Below are positions 12,201 to 19,100 of a stretch of DNA of 24,414 nucleotides, in pieces. Position 1 is the stretch's first letter, and each line of letters starts with the position of its first letter. Origin of the DNA: an uncultured Rickettsiales bacterium. Its GTDB lineage: Bacteria > Pseudomonadota > Alphaproteobacteria > Rickettsiales > Deianiraeaceae. Location: NCBI GenBank assembly GCA_937906355.1, contig CALCWF010000083.1:1-24414 (forward strand), read 5' to 3'. A model generated the notes under the pieces. It saw only the letters and a program-made list of their open reading frames with translations. It had not been told where the DNA came from and did not search any database. Both the position numbers and the translations under genes were made by a program.

Positions 12201-13046
12201 AAACTGCCAATTTTCTTTGGCAAAAACGTTATTTACAAACATTAAAATGCTATTTTTTGCATTTTCTAAAGTTGTTGTCAGTTCTGTCGATACCAGCTCG
12301 GAAAGCGACTCGTCATTTTTTATTGACTCAATAAATGCATTAATAAGTGCAACAATGCTACCATCATTTCGTTTATTTTTCTTTCCATCAAGAAACTCTT
12401 TAACAATATTGTTTTTCTCGACTCCCTCGCCAGTTGCATCGCGCAGTTCCCACATATTTACACGAGACTTGGCAATAACATCGCAAATATAATCAAAGAC
12501 ACGGGAATATTTGCCGTTTTTTTTAAAAGTGTATTCATATTCATTTCCTATCTTCTCTAAAAGATAAATTACGTCATTACGTTCCTTTATTAATTTTGGT
12601 TCTCTAAGTAAAAAATTGCTCACACGAAGTACATAACCTCCTGTCGCATTACTACGTTCTAATTTTTCTCCATCGGTGCCATGTTTTGCAAAAACAATAT
12701 CTGTATAATACACATCATTAATTTCTTGACTACAAGTGTGTTCCACAGAACCTACACCAGTAATATCATCCGCCATCGCAATGCAGCATACCCCATTAAC
12801 TCTTCTTTTTACTGAAAGAGAGACCCATTTTAATATTTTCGCCATTCTCTCTACTTCTTTTTTTCGTTCTATTCCATCTCCTTGTACGACTGAAGTTGTT
12901 TTTTTCTCGTCTTCTCCTTGTCCTTTTTTTCTTACTGCCTGAGTGGATAGAAAAGACTTTACACCATCGGGCTTTTGAACTAATTCTATTCTAACATCCT
13001 CTAAAGTTCCCTGTGACAATTCATTTGCGAACAGAATTGTTTGCAT
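1..13046 (-). CDS. Giant repeat protein, segment 3: beta-rich modules, acidic linkers, Ser/Asp repeat (3' partial)
   Basis: This frame is +1 relative to segment 2. It is open from just after a TAA at 13130-13128 to the window edge with no stop: at least 4,348 codons from an ATG at 13046-13044. That ATG has no visible ribosome binding site and is not convincing as a start. Its product shares degenerate modules with segments 1 and 2: A/B units at 11236-10876, 9077-8677, 8343-8119, 6930-6551 and 2862-2440, and a lone B half at 4937-4820. Between them lie helical Lys/Glu-rich stretches (12440-12160, 8670-8560, 7985-7870), an acidic linker (10745-10555) and a paired GDC/EIDSY motif. From about 2060 the sequence changes to basic, mixed alpha/beta character, then ends in Ser/Asp repeats at the edge. 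I see no membrane span and no recognisable enzyme motif, so the function is unknown. It is most likely the downstream part of the same giant gene, separated by a frame change. Confidence 0.87.
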   Translation of the reverse strand, partial: MQTILFANELSQGTLEDVRIELVQKPDGVKSFLSTQAVRKKGQGEDEKKTTSVVQGDGIERKKEVERMAKILKWVSLSVKRRVNGVCCIAMADDITGVGSVEHTCSQEINDVYYTDIVFAKHGTDGEKLERSNATGGYVLRVSNFLLREPKLIKERNDVIYLLEKIGNEYEYTFKKNGKYSRVFDYICDVIAKSRVNMWELRDATGEGVEKNNIVKEFLDGKKNKRNDGSIVALINAFIESIKNDESLSELVSTELTTTLENAKNSILMFVNNVFAKENWQFTDLTSLESQFIDDGKNVRPKKLSIRVGGGFRYHPGRDIGKEQVSLRKYWQNGQQKDFIVCSHLNPIELSFTYGDRDVDIEADLKEYQLEVKKELGQYHLDEIKFIGLNDRLDYDYNFLEIKDVHEVDHRVLTPLDKEKEVKCVISNKGEKTPAIDLNRSTGVDRVHLYNDRIELFGDIEKLIVKTRDGEDDVIVDCERCAGLARKKIILDRKTFEILEVLAVNNENCLTFGHVDGAYKFGNRVIDTKECSVESVRYLDGKKNSNEDVAITPSSEGFTRGFMVEQDRKKFKFNVYGEKQQFIINKDIEIHHELNICDNEAKDNEVEIVRDENGLYRIKDQYAYVNFSKLEVVTKATGNREPRYFLKFDKSIDDRSNKMMRSFLTSNSTISLKDSGYGHYLVDKINVGEKDLVKIPVKRADNKLVMVQVCPKTDISFENTEASREKKEVRYPIIRFIPHRDDTTVIYSDENGALVEAKSVGAITIDPLSACLCGEGKIEDNINVGEDKGQHGEEVEDINTNTNAIHLNDDDDNGVPDGGDANAKKDEDKDLKKDILFDIPYHAESFEEKCYLNVSVDDVVKGISFEGVIKGVLNSKEGIINRMKIKSNSQFNLNNGKVLNIYSGFSEMSVVKNDTIILQTDGSNIGSFDIRDKNGKVINGIDGIFNAKYIALSRDGKLLAVNNDKFVEKLKGKLMATCEEKIFNKEKRNFDEIFDGEDEGAGDISVKTGVISFNDKVKISGLVSDICVSTSDEKKDCLGEITNLKNCNALKLNFGNKEIPLNCVDNKFDKIEVYKDRVLVLVSKIANDKININGLIKSGESIECIEFNIKTGKMKVSSDSKNGSSIKGIFGSDKNQKDFSNYNYKRLTVDIEDKKVGKDVKEIKKEEIGGIDNERKASENKKTGDFIEGDCCYKYENGKVKEIDSYRKDEFDSKVFDVDGFKVSVGGKSGVKKIHVIKDKSGKDLFEFVGMPIKGIISIADSTGKNIITVNADDFADARISELLIDPVNGEVEDAIFDTLLKSADESNMKKQLKSFSKSDDCPDGYGEVKLYKNNNEDYSYGVSINVNDFSFCNLYCVTKSDGSTYLRYKKLGKAFRGKLAKGTVIKLANTNNDEGRSNYKRRPIEEIQLSENCEDLKIAYRDNLSDTFYRSLILASGSKVTFDSDGKCNFYCEDGEVIKHKSLEVAKKKAEEKIEDVLKDEVKDYNNELKVEFDDKTAKIDCSRAVSIYDNGLLAKCSIYTQTSTGEEIVEEKDFVKVGETSDMFGDYAGERLSYDLRSVNYDNTDLIRRTVELTRDGDGKLRVPKKITDFSLEKLVLEDNKLSYVSRKGHLACELIPGDYFENVLEPDGAKILLLPSIYNNTMKDCFINYEHCVCSVTRPSDWRGIGFVSGGCGLIKSEYVYAKVYDKNISKKSRSSRQVALLELEEEMKKKEKESWIYNGNFEEKGDNFFYASPHSMGTFYDGDKSKLKVENSDCDIELKEEEIKLSGNAQLSFVKLNTSWKAEFIGADIHIGRDCLISSFTGFDDKCVGKCELDLRAMLIDIRGSLYLGQDSGVKSVARTEKGILISPVDEIIKSLTLTVGKRVYCFDKTMATTILITYDNKIIVNVCGGARGINVECRDKEGKTESLFSEKGASNIERITFSKKEKKDFSVEVTGAEGIKSDIFYGKRQLSLDKVTNVRKVTLNAEQYTLESCDEDKIYGNVESHKVGKQDQVSNSKRNACFYGDSNKCSVHFNNPEHNEYAEIYADEGLVDKDFEYVDLEINEDGVFCISGDVDVPLADIRVVARDGKMQLSYRKLIVKTSTLKKGTKFELDSFLTKENSRKYYIKRITPATGSSLFVPYIKSENDEFVIDHCKVNNAKGVLFNGKDIIFFDEESNKYHVINNATGEMSDMPNSLIPDNENMCGYVNFFLDLDKRYVKVECGSEVVDNEEIKEIKKGSLSIANKTIKFSATVNKNSNENNKGEDVKASYDKDGNFVLEGGEFFLDLDILSPYDNVCEIKTGGVKKVVIDTNGNVKSIERSTADIEGHIASTFGKFAIYPCAREIIFGVDWYESGIRCCDITVSDGEEISLFKKTEEGQYQIGDCFQAGKYRFYYDECVIEKIDSYQQVEKQWKLFKDGKVEVDENQWLDIETFKGMNRGSETLHVYHENDTRMATFIVNKKAQFWIDLLEFKDIVLGNAIVDLSFTDFSSHSINTIRPVDNNEMYYNNSKLRNAVINFGTEKQKSGYVMKNILKSITVDDKGDGGLEFEDEGLCIKRANCVEKIEFYEKAGKLLRKVHFLEGVIPKGYMCINGELFDLSYFASDIEKCINNKEQYEMIIENGIPKIIVPNDGSFCQNCAKRSDIANKKTDGNGRVVFEYTGEEYKVKNVLFYTNREASYGDNEDVGFKRLKDQFNIGNYGNIGSKPGENKKTVLATEGCVIPVRSNNGYIYMVKVRTGTSISFCDGGITFTPAAGEAICGDFDYYENRILFHDKGEKIRVNLACELLEVTYNDDPKEGSKNIKINDELECKQSGIDGYFRNWCINDDGNIIKPEDEKLIFREKCGNVVFKKDAVSFNAEQRTTTFSTFSNRKKYVEKEAGQKYRIPTFSADKCEKSYLEFDDISNINQIIIDDKGNLVRLSVNEGKEVVAVKKVDGCVVDKVIFVGQEYYSLLRSRQAEVAGAESQEVGPRRVVFDKNVNSYKRGLTRIAKNCKVDVKWDDSINSAVAYSFPKQGNVCFEYDANGITATSLSGELIVEIFGKECSLGEKCKISATDPTRLVVKYDEKKGELNIICDRIEFKGCETTLVSDGGQIKINVRPVNGTNTMSVENARLEKHEGRVTKIIFSKDDFSFTTNNISFIVNDLDKMSKFFSKDSVYTIDTKDCVSCDPVFNNTSLNDNKIKGHLKKGRYNICGSEVEVFGVCDFETNRKDKFSVTTDGKENFVKATGLVNDDIRMAFNECRLGTIRIQSGYVVLATKKDQYLQSTNLLSFTNGDLSKRIDTTKALVSGLSFDKNSKELFLTFDENRASKLLIDGKEYIIGAWARRAIINVVNGTFTVEAIKDRKFNFFDAAKKGYLFGVESYKHDVKNENEEVDDDTIKGDNDDTIKGDKSEKKELLSKINLWTPLKKTEREVELKKEGNGIYSLARDVNDFVFSDLHVVYKVNDNCELVPYLRWNIVDKNILDSVKGSLSRNTKLYINEVSSPRVLNKIDFSNSDRAKMCVKTERIENNVMHEVLEVVEVCPGTTIDFFNGNVEFYPKRGGKLFVGDREIPLEDTKIPIDRAGRFVANSNGNDSENEESDVIRLKDALKRKDGNVFSVKQIHHAGVDVRFNIGNFLFKSRDDRISNCEAIEEKGDVKYVISSSVAVDVEAVDTLTKKKKKIKILPKSTEISVRKNKISVKYNKEFLQEVGSTLRRLCLEHCGLGLANDANAIKRLREVINSNEMVKVCLDEETIDRLARFFSANEVKDFTVTADASKGLLIEVETNDIVDSKKTADEKTINTKCINIESSGKEKVRINVTNWEVMVSDKTESEYKLNNLFADLSTKISALKNNISPSNDDMQLPKSSLDDHESWLNKRKKKQEIEKNIVSVAEKIFDTEVSRRVCPAVINLPISKIGYCRRDGDMYGINIELHRNLDQNEKVVTESLIGTDLFEKIGNGKIMIDLKGYAHIGCSLSLPDEELKGIFKGLERVIKSRRSAYNDKKDVKKGVKKKGSSKSVSDKTIDSFDLVAMKSLWNFYKGVTKNVEVVTKVGSQDYFEIHFNGTRTTGVDLESELTALRRELLTNERDKKNNAKVENIIKFARLSAEAGDFSGEGVSIIFDNGKPMFRINSFKAVNKNNRNVNIIDYNNSNNRITYIDEDGREKEVEHKILVHDKKIDTRSGLTKFFKRERRLMHDNKTISVNIFGDVKDRKRRIRNDLFISGREKDTGTTEYVSGWLDRKRESYNNVEKLDRCTLSIDESKITYCLKNEVVAGMQQAEQGINNGNLSVSAVLPEKKEGKDDKGRDNSDKKSDSDSDDKSKDSNGGKSKSSSDDNESDSDSDDKSKDSNGGKSKSSSDDNESDSDSDDKSKDSNGGKS
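300..2060 (-). other. Mixed alpha/beta basic region near the visible C-terminal end of segment 3
   Basis: From about 2060 the A/B-like pattern stops. The translation includes helix-forming stretches (LRRLCLEHCG, AIKRLREVINS, ETIDRLARFFSA) and strongly basic parts (KKDVKKGVKKKGSSKS, KFFKRERRLMHD, DRKRRIRND). It runs into the Ser/Asp repeat. I do not recognise a family. The change in character suggests a separate functional domain between the repeat body and the linker. Confidence 0.5.
2440..2862 (-). repeat. A/B module unit, copy 8 (segment 3)
   Basis: The A half reads REVELKKEGNGIYSLAR, DVNDFVFSDLHVVYKVND and VPYLRWNIVDKNILDSVKG. The B half is VLEVVEVCPGTTIDFFNG, then NVEFYPKRGGKLFVG. This is the most complete copy in the window and makes a good reference for searching for others. 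Confidence 0.62.
2916..2962 (-). repeat. 24-bp direct tandem duplication
   Basis: The 24-base unit at 2916-2939 is repeated at 2940-2962, identical until the last base. In frame it encodes DDTIKGDN then DDTIKGDK. The length is a multiple of three, so the reading frame is kept. It lies in an acidic linker just before A/B copy 8. Confidence 0.9.
4820..4937 (-). repeat. Isolated B module (segment 3)
   Basis: The sequence CVIPVRSNNGYIYMVKVRTG, then TSISFCDGGITFTPAAGE, matches the B half of the A/B unit: I-P-V at the start, then T-x-I-x-F-x-x-G-x-[ILV]-x-F-x-P. I could not find a convincing A half before it. Confidence 0.55.
5870..5955 (-). repeat. GDC-x(n)-KIDSY motif, copy 2
   Basis: The translation is YQIGDCFQAGKYRFYYDE, then CVIEKIDSYQQ. 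It shares GDC, a Tyr-rich strand and the IDSY ending with the copy at 9500-9410. Confidence 0.5.
6551..6930 (-). repeat. A/B module unit, copy 7 (segment 3)
   Basis: The A half reads YVDLEINEDGVFCISG, VPLADIRVVARDGKMQLSY and STLKKGTKFELDS. FVPYIKSENDEFVIDHCKV, then GVLFNGKDIIFFDEES, is a degenerate B half. Confidence 0.55.
8119..8343 (-). repeat. A module, copy 6 (segment 3)
   Basis: The sequence reads RRTVELTRDGDGKLRVPKK, then ITDFSLEKLVLEDNKLSYVS and ACELIPGDYFENV. It fits the A half: V-[EK]-L-x-[RK]-x-x-x-G, P-x-x-I-x-D-F-x-[FL]-x-x-L-x-[VL]. A clear B half is not visible after it. Confidence 0.55.
8677..9077 (-). repeat. A/B module unit, copy 5 (segment 3)
   Basis: The A half reads GEVKLYKNNNEDYSYG, INVNDFSFCNLYCVTKSDG and YLRYKKLGKAFRGKLAKGT. 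The B half reads SLILASGSKVTFDSDG, then KCNFYCEDGE. It shares NDFSF, KSDG and FRG with copy 3. Confidence 0.6.
9410..9500 (-). repeat. GDC-x(n)-EIDSY motif, copy 1
   Basis: The translation is GDFIEGDCCYKYENGKVKEI, followed by DSYRKDEF. It aligns with the second copy at 5955-5870 at GDC, the Tyr/Gly strand and EIDSY (EKIDSY in the other). It lies just before A/B copy 5. Confidence 0.5.
10555..10745 (-). other. Acidic, probably disordered linker in segment 3
   Basis: The translation is dominated by Asp, Glu, Asn and Lys, with a run NDDDDNGVPDGGDANAKKDE encoded by a GAT-rich tract around 10590-10625. It separates A/B copy 4 from the next beta-rich block. The D-x-D-x-G-x-x-D spacing loosely resembles calcium-binding type-3 repeats, but a single copy is not enough to claim calcium binding. 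Confidence 0.6.
10876..11236 (-). repeat. A/B module unit, copy 4 (segment 3)
   Basis: The A half reads VEIVRDENGLYRIKDQ, YVNFSKLEVVTKATG and RYFLKFDKSI, then LTSNSTISL. The B half begins VKIPVKRADNKLVMVQVCPK, followed by TDISFEN. The order and spacing match the other units. The acidic linker at 10745-10555 follows it. Confidence 0.58.
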
Positions 13047-13127
13047 TTGGCGATGATATAACGTCACTTTTAAAATAAAAAGATTCGCCGTCTTCCGCTC
13101 TAATCTTATGATTCGTTGCACAATTCC
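13021..13127 (-). other. Overlap zone where the reading frame changes by +1
   Basis: Segment 2's frame stays open to the TGA at 13023-13021. Segment 3's frame is open only after a TAA at 13130-13128. A frame change must fall within these ~107 bases if the two are one protein. The segment 2 frame still looks native through EDGESFYFKSDVISSP, while the other frame there reads unusually hydrophobic (LFILKVTLYHRQ). This places the likely shift close to the TGA, in the context CGC AAA TGA A. Short T and A runs at 13066-13084 are alternative sites for an indel. Confidence 0.6.
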
Positions 13128-16100
13128 TTAACGAAGAAACGAAATTCTTGTCGTCAATTTTTTCTACCACAAAATTCGCTCCAACATTATCATCTTTGAA
13201 AATAGTTTTCTTTTTTTTCATGGTGCGGCCGAATACTTTAATACGCACCTTCTCTCCCTTTTCGTTATAACAATTCTCAAGCTCGATTGCCATGCGAATT
13301 GATAGCTCTCCCCTTTCTCCTCCGGCACCTTGAATTTCATATTTATTGTTACCTTTCAATACGACAAGTGCACCTTCCGGCAAATAAAAATAACGACCCC
13401 CATCCTCATTGACTGCATTACCAAGATAAAAACACAAACTTTCAGGCGTATTATCTTTGTCAACGGAAAAACTCTTTATCTCGCCTTTTTCATTATATAA
13501 TACTTTTGAGGCTTTTATATATCTGCCATTTAATGGATTTACGACTATTACTTCTTTTGCTTCATCGTCATACATCTTACCAGCAATCGTATGCATACGT
13601 CCTTTTGGTGAACGATTACCATCTGTAGGTATAAAAGTGAGACATTTCACTTCAGCACAACATAAACCATTGCCGTTGTTAACACAATGCTTAAAGGAAT
13701 CATTGTTAATCGTTACGTCACCATTTTCCAACACAAGTGGAAAATCTATGCAATTTTCAATTATCTTTTTTTCGTCTTTATTAAAATAATCATCAACAGC
13801 TCCTCCAAGTATAGAATTTATATTTGTGCTATCATGCGTCATAGGTTCATAGAAATCAAATTCTACACCCTTTATATCAATTTTACTTTCTAGTTCCGGG
13901 TAGTACACCCATGTAAGATAAAAGTCCAGCTCATCTTCCAATCCACTATCCATAGCATTGGCAAATTTCCGGCTTCTATTGTACTGTTTTGGTTCTCTCA
14001 TTATGACTACGTCTTTGGCGCAGAAGTGTTCCATTAATTTTTCGGCATGAGGGTAATTTTTGTCAATTTTAAATTTCCCTCCATTACAAACCAAGTGTAC
14101 TCTATAACGTCGACCATTTTTAAAGTCTTTTTCATTTAAAGCACCTAATGGTAATTCGTCGCACTCTTTTTTATACTCCATCCATTTTTTATAATCTCTC
14201 CAAAGAGGCTTTGGTTCTTTTATTGCTTCAATACGTTCCTCGTAACTACGATTATAATCATAAAAAACCTCATTAAAAGGTGTAACTTGAAAAATTATAT
14301 CGTTTTGTTCATCGAACACTAGTTCCGTATCACCGATGCTTGCCGTTCCGGCTCTACCTTGCAATAATACATTATTATCTTTCCCCAGAAGGAATCTGCC
14401 TTTGCTATTCACTAGATCAATTGTCTTGGAAAAACTACCATTCGAAAATGTAATTTTGCCAGTTATGGAACTACCCCTATACATCATATAAGTATTAACT
14501 TCACAACACTCTTGCTTTTCGTTAAAGGAACAGGCAAAACTGCCACAATCAACAACCGTATTAGCAACAACTGAACCATTGACGATCAAACAACCAGTTT
14601 TATTGACTGATAATCTAAATTCGCCATTTTCTTTGATAGAAACATTTTCAATAGGCATGGTAGAATCAAGCACAAGTTCCTTCCCGGTAATGTCTTTGTA
14701 TAGTCTGCAAATGGTTTCTGTCCTCTTAATTCCATTAAAATTTTCAACAAAACTAAAACCATAAGCACACTCGCTGTCGTTGTAATCAATGAACCCAATC
14801 CCGTCATCTTGTATGACTTTAATTATTCTATTGTGTACAAACGCTTCTCCGTTCAAAGGATCATGTCCATCACCTTCCACGCCATACGTTACACATTTAG
14901 ATTCATTATTACCATAATCATAATATCTTGAAGCATACATCGCTCCTTTGTTAGTAACAAATTTTCTTATTTTCCATTCTACCTGCTCTCCTATTCCAAT
15001 TCTCGCAAGAGTAGAACCTATTTCTTTATCACTACGAATATTAAAATCATTTCTTAAACTAGTGATCGCCTTTACCTTATCTTCAAGATAATAATATGCA
15101 CTTTCCTTTTCGCCTCCATTAGGCACCCCATACATGCAAAATAAACCACCTTCACCAAACGTCTTTGGGCTGAATCCAGATTGTATATCTCGCAAATTCG
15201 ATATATTTATCCTCCCGAGCGTAGTTTTATTTTTTTCAATCGAAAGATCTCGCTCTTTTTTATATACTTCAAAAGAACTAATCACATCCTCATTATTTCT
15301 TTTATAAGAGACACTTTCTTTATCTAGTTTAAGCTTAATGTTGTCATTACCTCCACAATTTATATCGACTTTCTTTGCTATCTTATAAACAAAAAGATCC
15401 GGTTGTACTCCTTCACCATTTTCATTTAACACCCCGATTCTTATATCGCCATCTCCGGTGTAAATTTTGGACACAGCACTACCACCTTCATCTCTCTCGA
15501 CGAAAAATTTTGTACCCGAAGCTATCGAACTCATTAAATATTTTTTCTCCTTTTCTGTAATGTTTTTCTTCAACTTCGACGGATCGTCGTATTTTAATAC
15601 ACAGTATTCAATACCGTCTTGTTTCATTAAACGCGTTTTAACTCCGAAAAAGTACATCTTTTTTTCGCCGTTACCATACACTTCATAATACTTTTCCCCC
15701 TTTTCATTTTCACAACATTTAAGGATAATTTCATTTGGTTTTTCCTCTATAGATACTTTATTACCACCATAATAACCGATGACAACTTTATTTATCATTT
15801 CCGTTTTTGCATTTTTACTATCACAACTAACTTCGTTCTCCTTGTTGATACGAATCTTTTCCTTGTTGTTGCCAGGAGGCACAACGGTAGCACCATCTTG
15901 CAAACTTACAACGATGCTTTTCTCGTCTGACAAATTGTTTGGATGCAAAACTTCAAAATTGATTTTCGACGACTGACCTTGTTTAACATCGCACTCGATA
16001 ACCGCTTCGTCATTGAAATCACGTCTAATACAACGCACACTTTCATTGCCATCCAGGTTAATTTTTTTAGATGTAATAACGTATGTTCCCTTAAGGTATG

Positions 16101-19100
16101 TTGCCTTATTATCACGACTTTCAGCTTCATACAACTCACCTGTTGAAGCACTAAATTTTAAACGCTTACAAACACCACTTACATCCCCAACAATATGCGT
16201 GCCTTCAAGAGTAGCACCACGCACATTACCTCTTATATTAATATATTTGCCGACATAAAGCGTTAATTGACCATGACCAGCTATTGAAAGAGTTGCCCCT
16301 CCTTTTGTTACTAATTGTATAGTCCCAACGAACGAGATTTTATTATCTCCGATATCTTTAACGTTGTTATCTTCTTTGAGCTCAACGGTAACTCCATTAA
16401 TACAGAATCTACCTACGAGAGACTTGTTGTTTTCTGCTTGAACTGTTAGTTGTTGTGTCGCTCTAACAATAAATATTGTATCAATATTCTTACCAGCTTC
16501 AACCAGTTTATCCTTAACCAGTTTATCCTCTTTGTCGTTGCTTATCGTTATAAAATTAATCACTTCATTACCCCTAGGCGTGCATTCAAACATCGCACCA
16601 TCCAAATAAAGATCAACTTGTCCTACAAAGTTATTTTGTGTGCCATTGTCAACGCTTAAAGTAACACTACTGGACAATTTCAATTTCAAATTCTCAATGC
16701 GTCCTTGTGCTCCATTAGTTATCGTCGTCACTTGCTCATTGGAAGTATTGTTTTGTCCCATGTTTGCGAGTTCTCCATTCGAACAATAGCCAAAATTATC
16801 TTCATGTTTTATTCGCCATGCTTCCTTCGTTCTTTTATCATCACCGAAGGTCGCTCTAGACATTAATTTACTTCCTGGATTAGATTCACACACTTCACAT
16901 GTTGTATCAACAGCAAACAGCACATTCTTGTCGGGACCCGTTATTCTTTTTATTCTAACATTTCCCCGCCCCTGTAGGAAACATCTTTCAAAGAAAGTCC
17001 CAGTAGCACTCGCAAAAACTCCGCTATAATTTCTCGCCTCATACACACCGTCATCCCGCAAGTCAAATCCAACTATTTCATAACGTGTTGAATCTTTCCC
17101 CAAAGATTTCAACATTACCTCATGACCTGTCAAATCTATCAAATTTATATTACTATCAGATATATTATGACCACATGAAAAGTAATGACCGATAGGATTG
17201 TAATAAAGTCCCATTTTTTTCGATGGTACAAAAGACACAATTTTGTCGTCTTTGACTGTTAATTCCCTCTCGCAAACAATTTCATTGATACGGCTTCCCT
17301 TACCACCGTCAATGGTGATTCCTTTTATAAAAGACTCACCATTAATAGTATTAATATTACAACCGTCTTCACCGCAATACTTTTCTTCTCCCTGCACAAT
17401 CAACGACGCGTTGCTTCCACTTGAAGGTGCTGCTGCAACCATTGACTGTTTCGCTTTCGCAATAGATCCATTAATAACGGTCGATGCCACCGACAACTTC
17501 AAAAAATTTTCTATGCCAGTACCGGTTAAAATAATTTTTTTGGTAGAATCGATCTGTCTTGATTCATTGTTTGTCGTATAATACAGCGAAGACCGAAGCA
17601 AATTACTGGTTTTGATTTCATAGCGTCTGCTCCCGTCGCTATTTTTGGTTACCACCACGCGACTACCTGCTGGTAATATTATTCTGTTATCGCCTTCTTT
17701 TGTCCCCTGAGTGACGTCCTTTATCGCCACAGAGCAATCTTTTTCTAGGGTAAATTCTGTTATATCGTTGCCTCTAATATGAACATCTTTCGCATAAATA
17801 GTAGCCGCAAAATCGATTAGCTCTTTTCTCTTTATTTCAACAACAGGTTCAATAACGCCAACTAAGCGTGCATCTGGATCTATTTTAGCATCTTTACTCA
17901 GCGACAAATAGACGTTTTCGCTATCAACGCTCTTGATACCTTCGATTTTGAAATTTGGTAACATTGCTCCATCACAAGTAATCGAGCCATCCGGTTCAAG
18001 CGTTACTTTTTGCGGAAGTTGTATAACCGTTTCGATATCTGGCTCTTTCACAAACACGACAATATCATCGAACGATGTACGCTGGCTGAAATCAAATGTT
18101 GCCTTTACTCTCCCGTGTTTATCTTCGTCTATCTTAATGCTGTCTCCTCGAAAAAGACTACAACAAGCACCACTCTCAAGATAATTTAACACATAATCAC
18201 CGTCACTATTTTTCTCGATCCAAGTTTTGCCGAAAGAAAAGTCGTTTATATTATATGGAATACAATATATTCCTCTGTTGTCTTGTTTTTTCTCCAATTT
18301 AATGCATTTAAATTCTGGTATTCTTTCCACATTTTGGTGGATAAAGCCTTTTTCACATGACAATCCTTTTTCAAATTGTGTTTTATCAAGAACATCCGAA
18401 CAATTAGCATAATCAATTTTCTTATCATTTGTGAAACTAATTTCCACAGGTCCGTAAAAGTTACGAATCTTGCCATCATTACACTCCAGACCTTCGAGAT
18501 GCTCATTTGGTGCTAATTGTATTTTCTTGAGAACGCCTGTGCTGAAGCCATCTTTATCTACTTCAAATTCAAAACCAACAACTTTGAGATCTTTGTCTCG
18601 TTTGATTCCATACTGACTAAGTATTTTAGATGGAATAGTAAAATCATTTCTAATATCACAATCTTGCTCTTCAACGCCATGCATATTAATGCCACAAACG
18701 TTACGTGCCTTATCAAAACATAATTGTTTAACACCTTTTATGATTTCTTCGCATTCACTGTCGCCAACCTTAAATTTAACTTTAACATCTACTTTTTCAG
18801 TCGTTCTAAATGCAGATGGCAATGCACCTTTTTTTTGGAAAACATGTTTTGAAAAAGTACCTTTTGAAAATAAGCACCATTCATATTGCAATCTTTTTTT
18901 ACTTATTCCACTAGGATATTCCCATCGATTGACAAAATCGATATCATAAGATAAATATTCACCACTATCAAACAAACAACGAATATCGCCATTATGATAA
19001 TATGTAATTTTTAACGATTTTTGAAATTCAAGAATAATAGTCGATTTATCTTTATTAACAGCGTTCTTTTTATTAATAGCGTTCTTTTCTTTCGTCATCT

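Noticed and set aside
12991..13023. TGA at 13021 read as tryptophan (mycoplasma-type code) to extend segment 2
   Set aside because: Reading through in the same frame reaches a TAG at 12993-12991 after nine more codons and does not join segment 3. Trp is encoded by TGG throughout, and no other in-frame TGA exists.
13018..13025. ATGA overlap at the segment 2 stop as a translationally coupled start
   Set aside because: That ATG lies in the third frame and meets a stop after a few codons; segment 3 is in a different frame.
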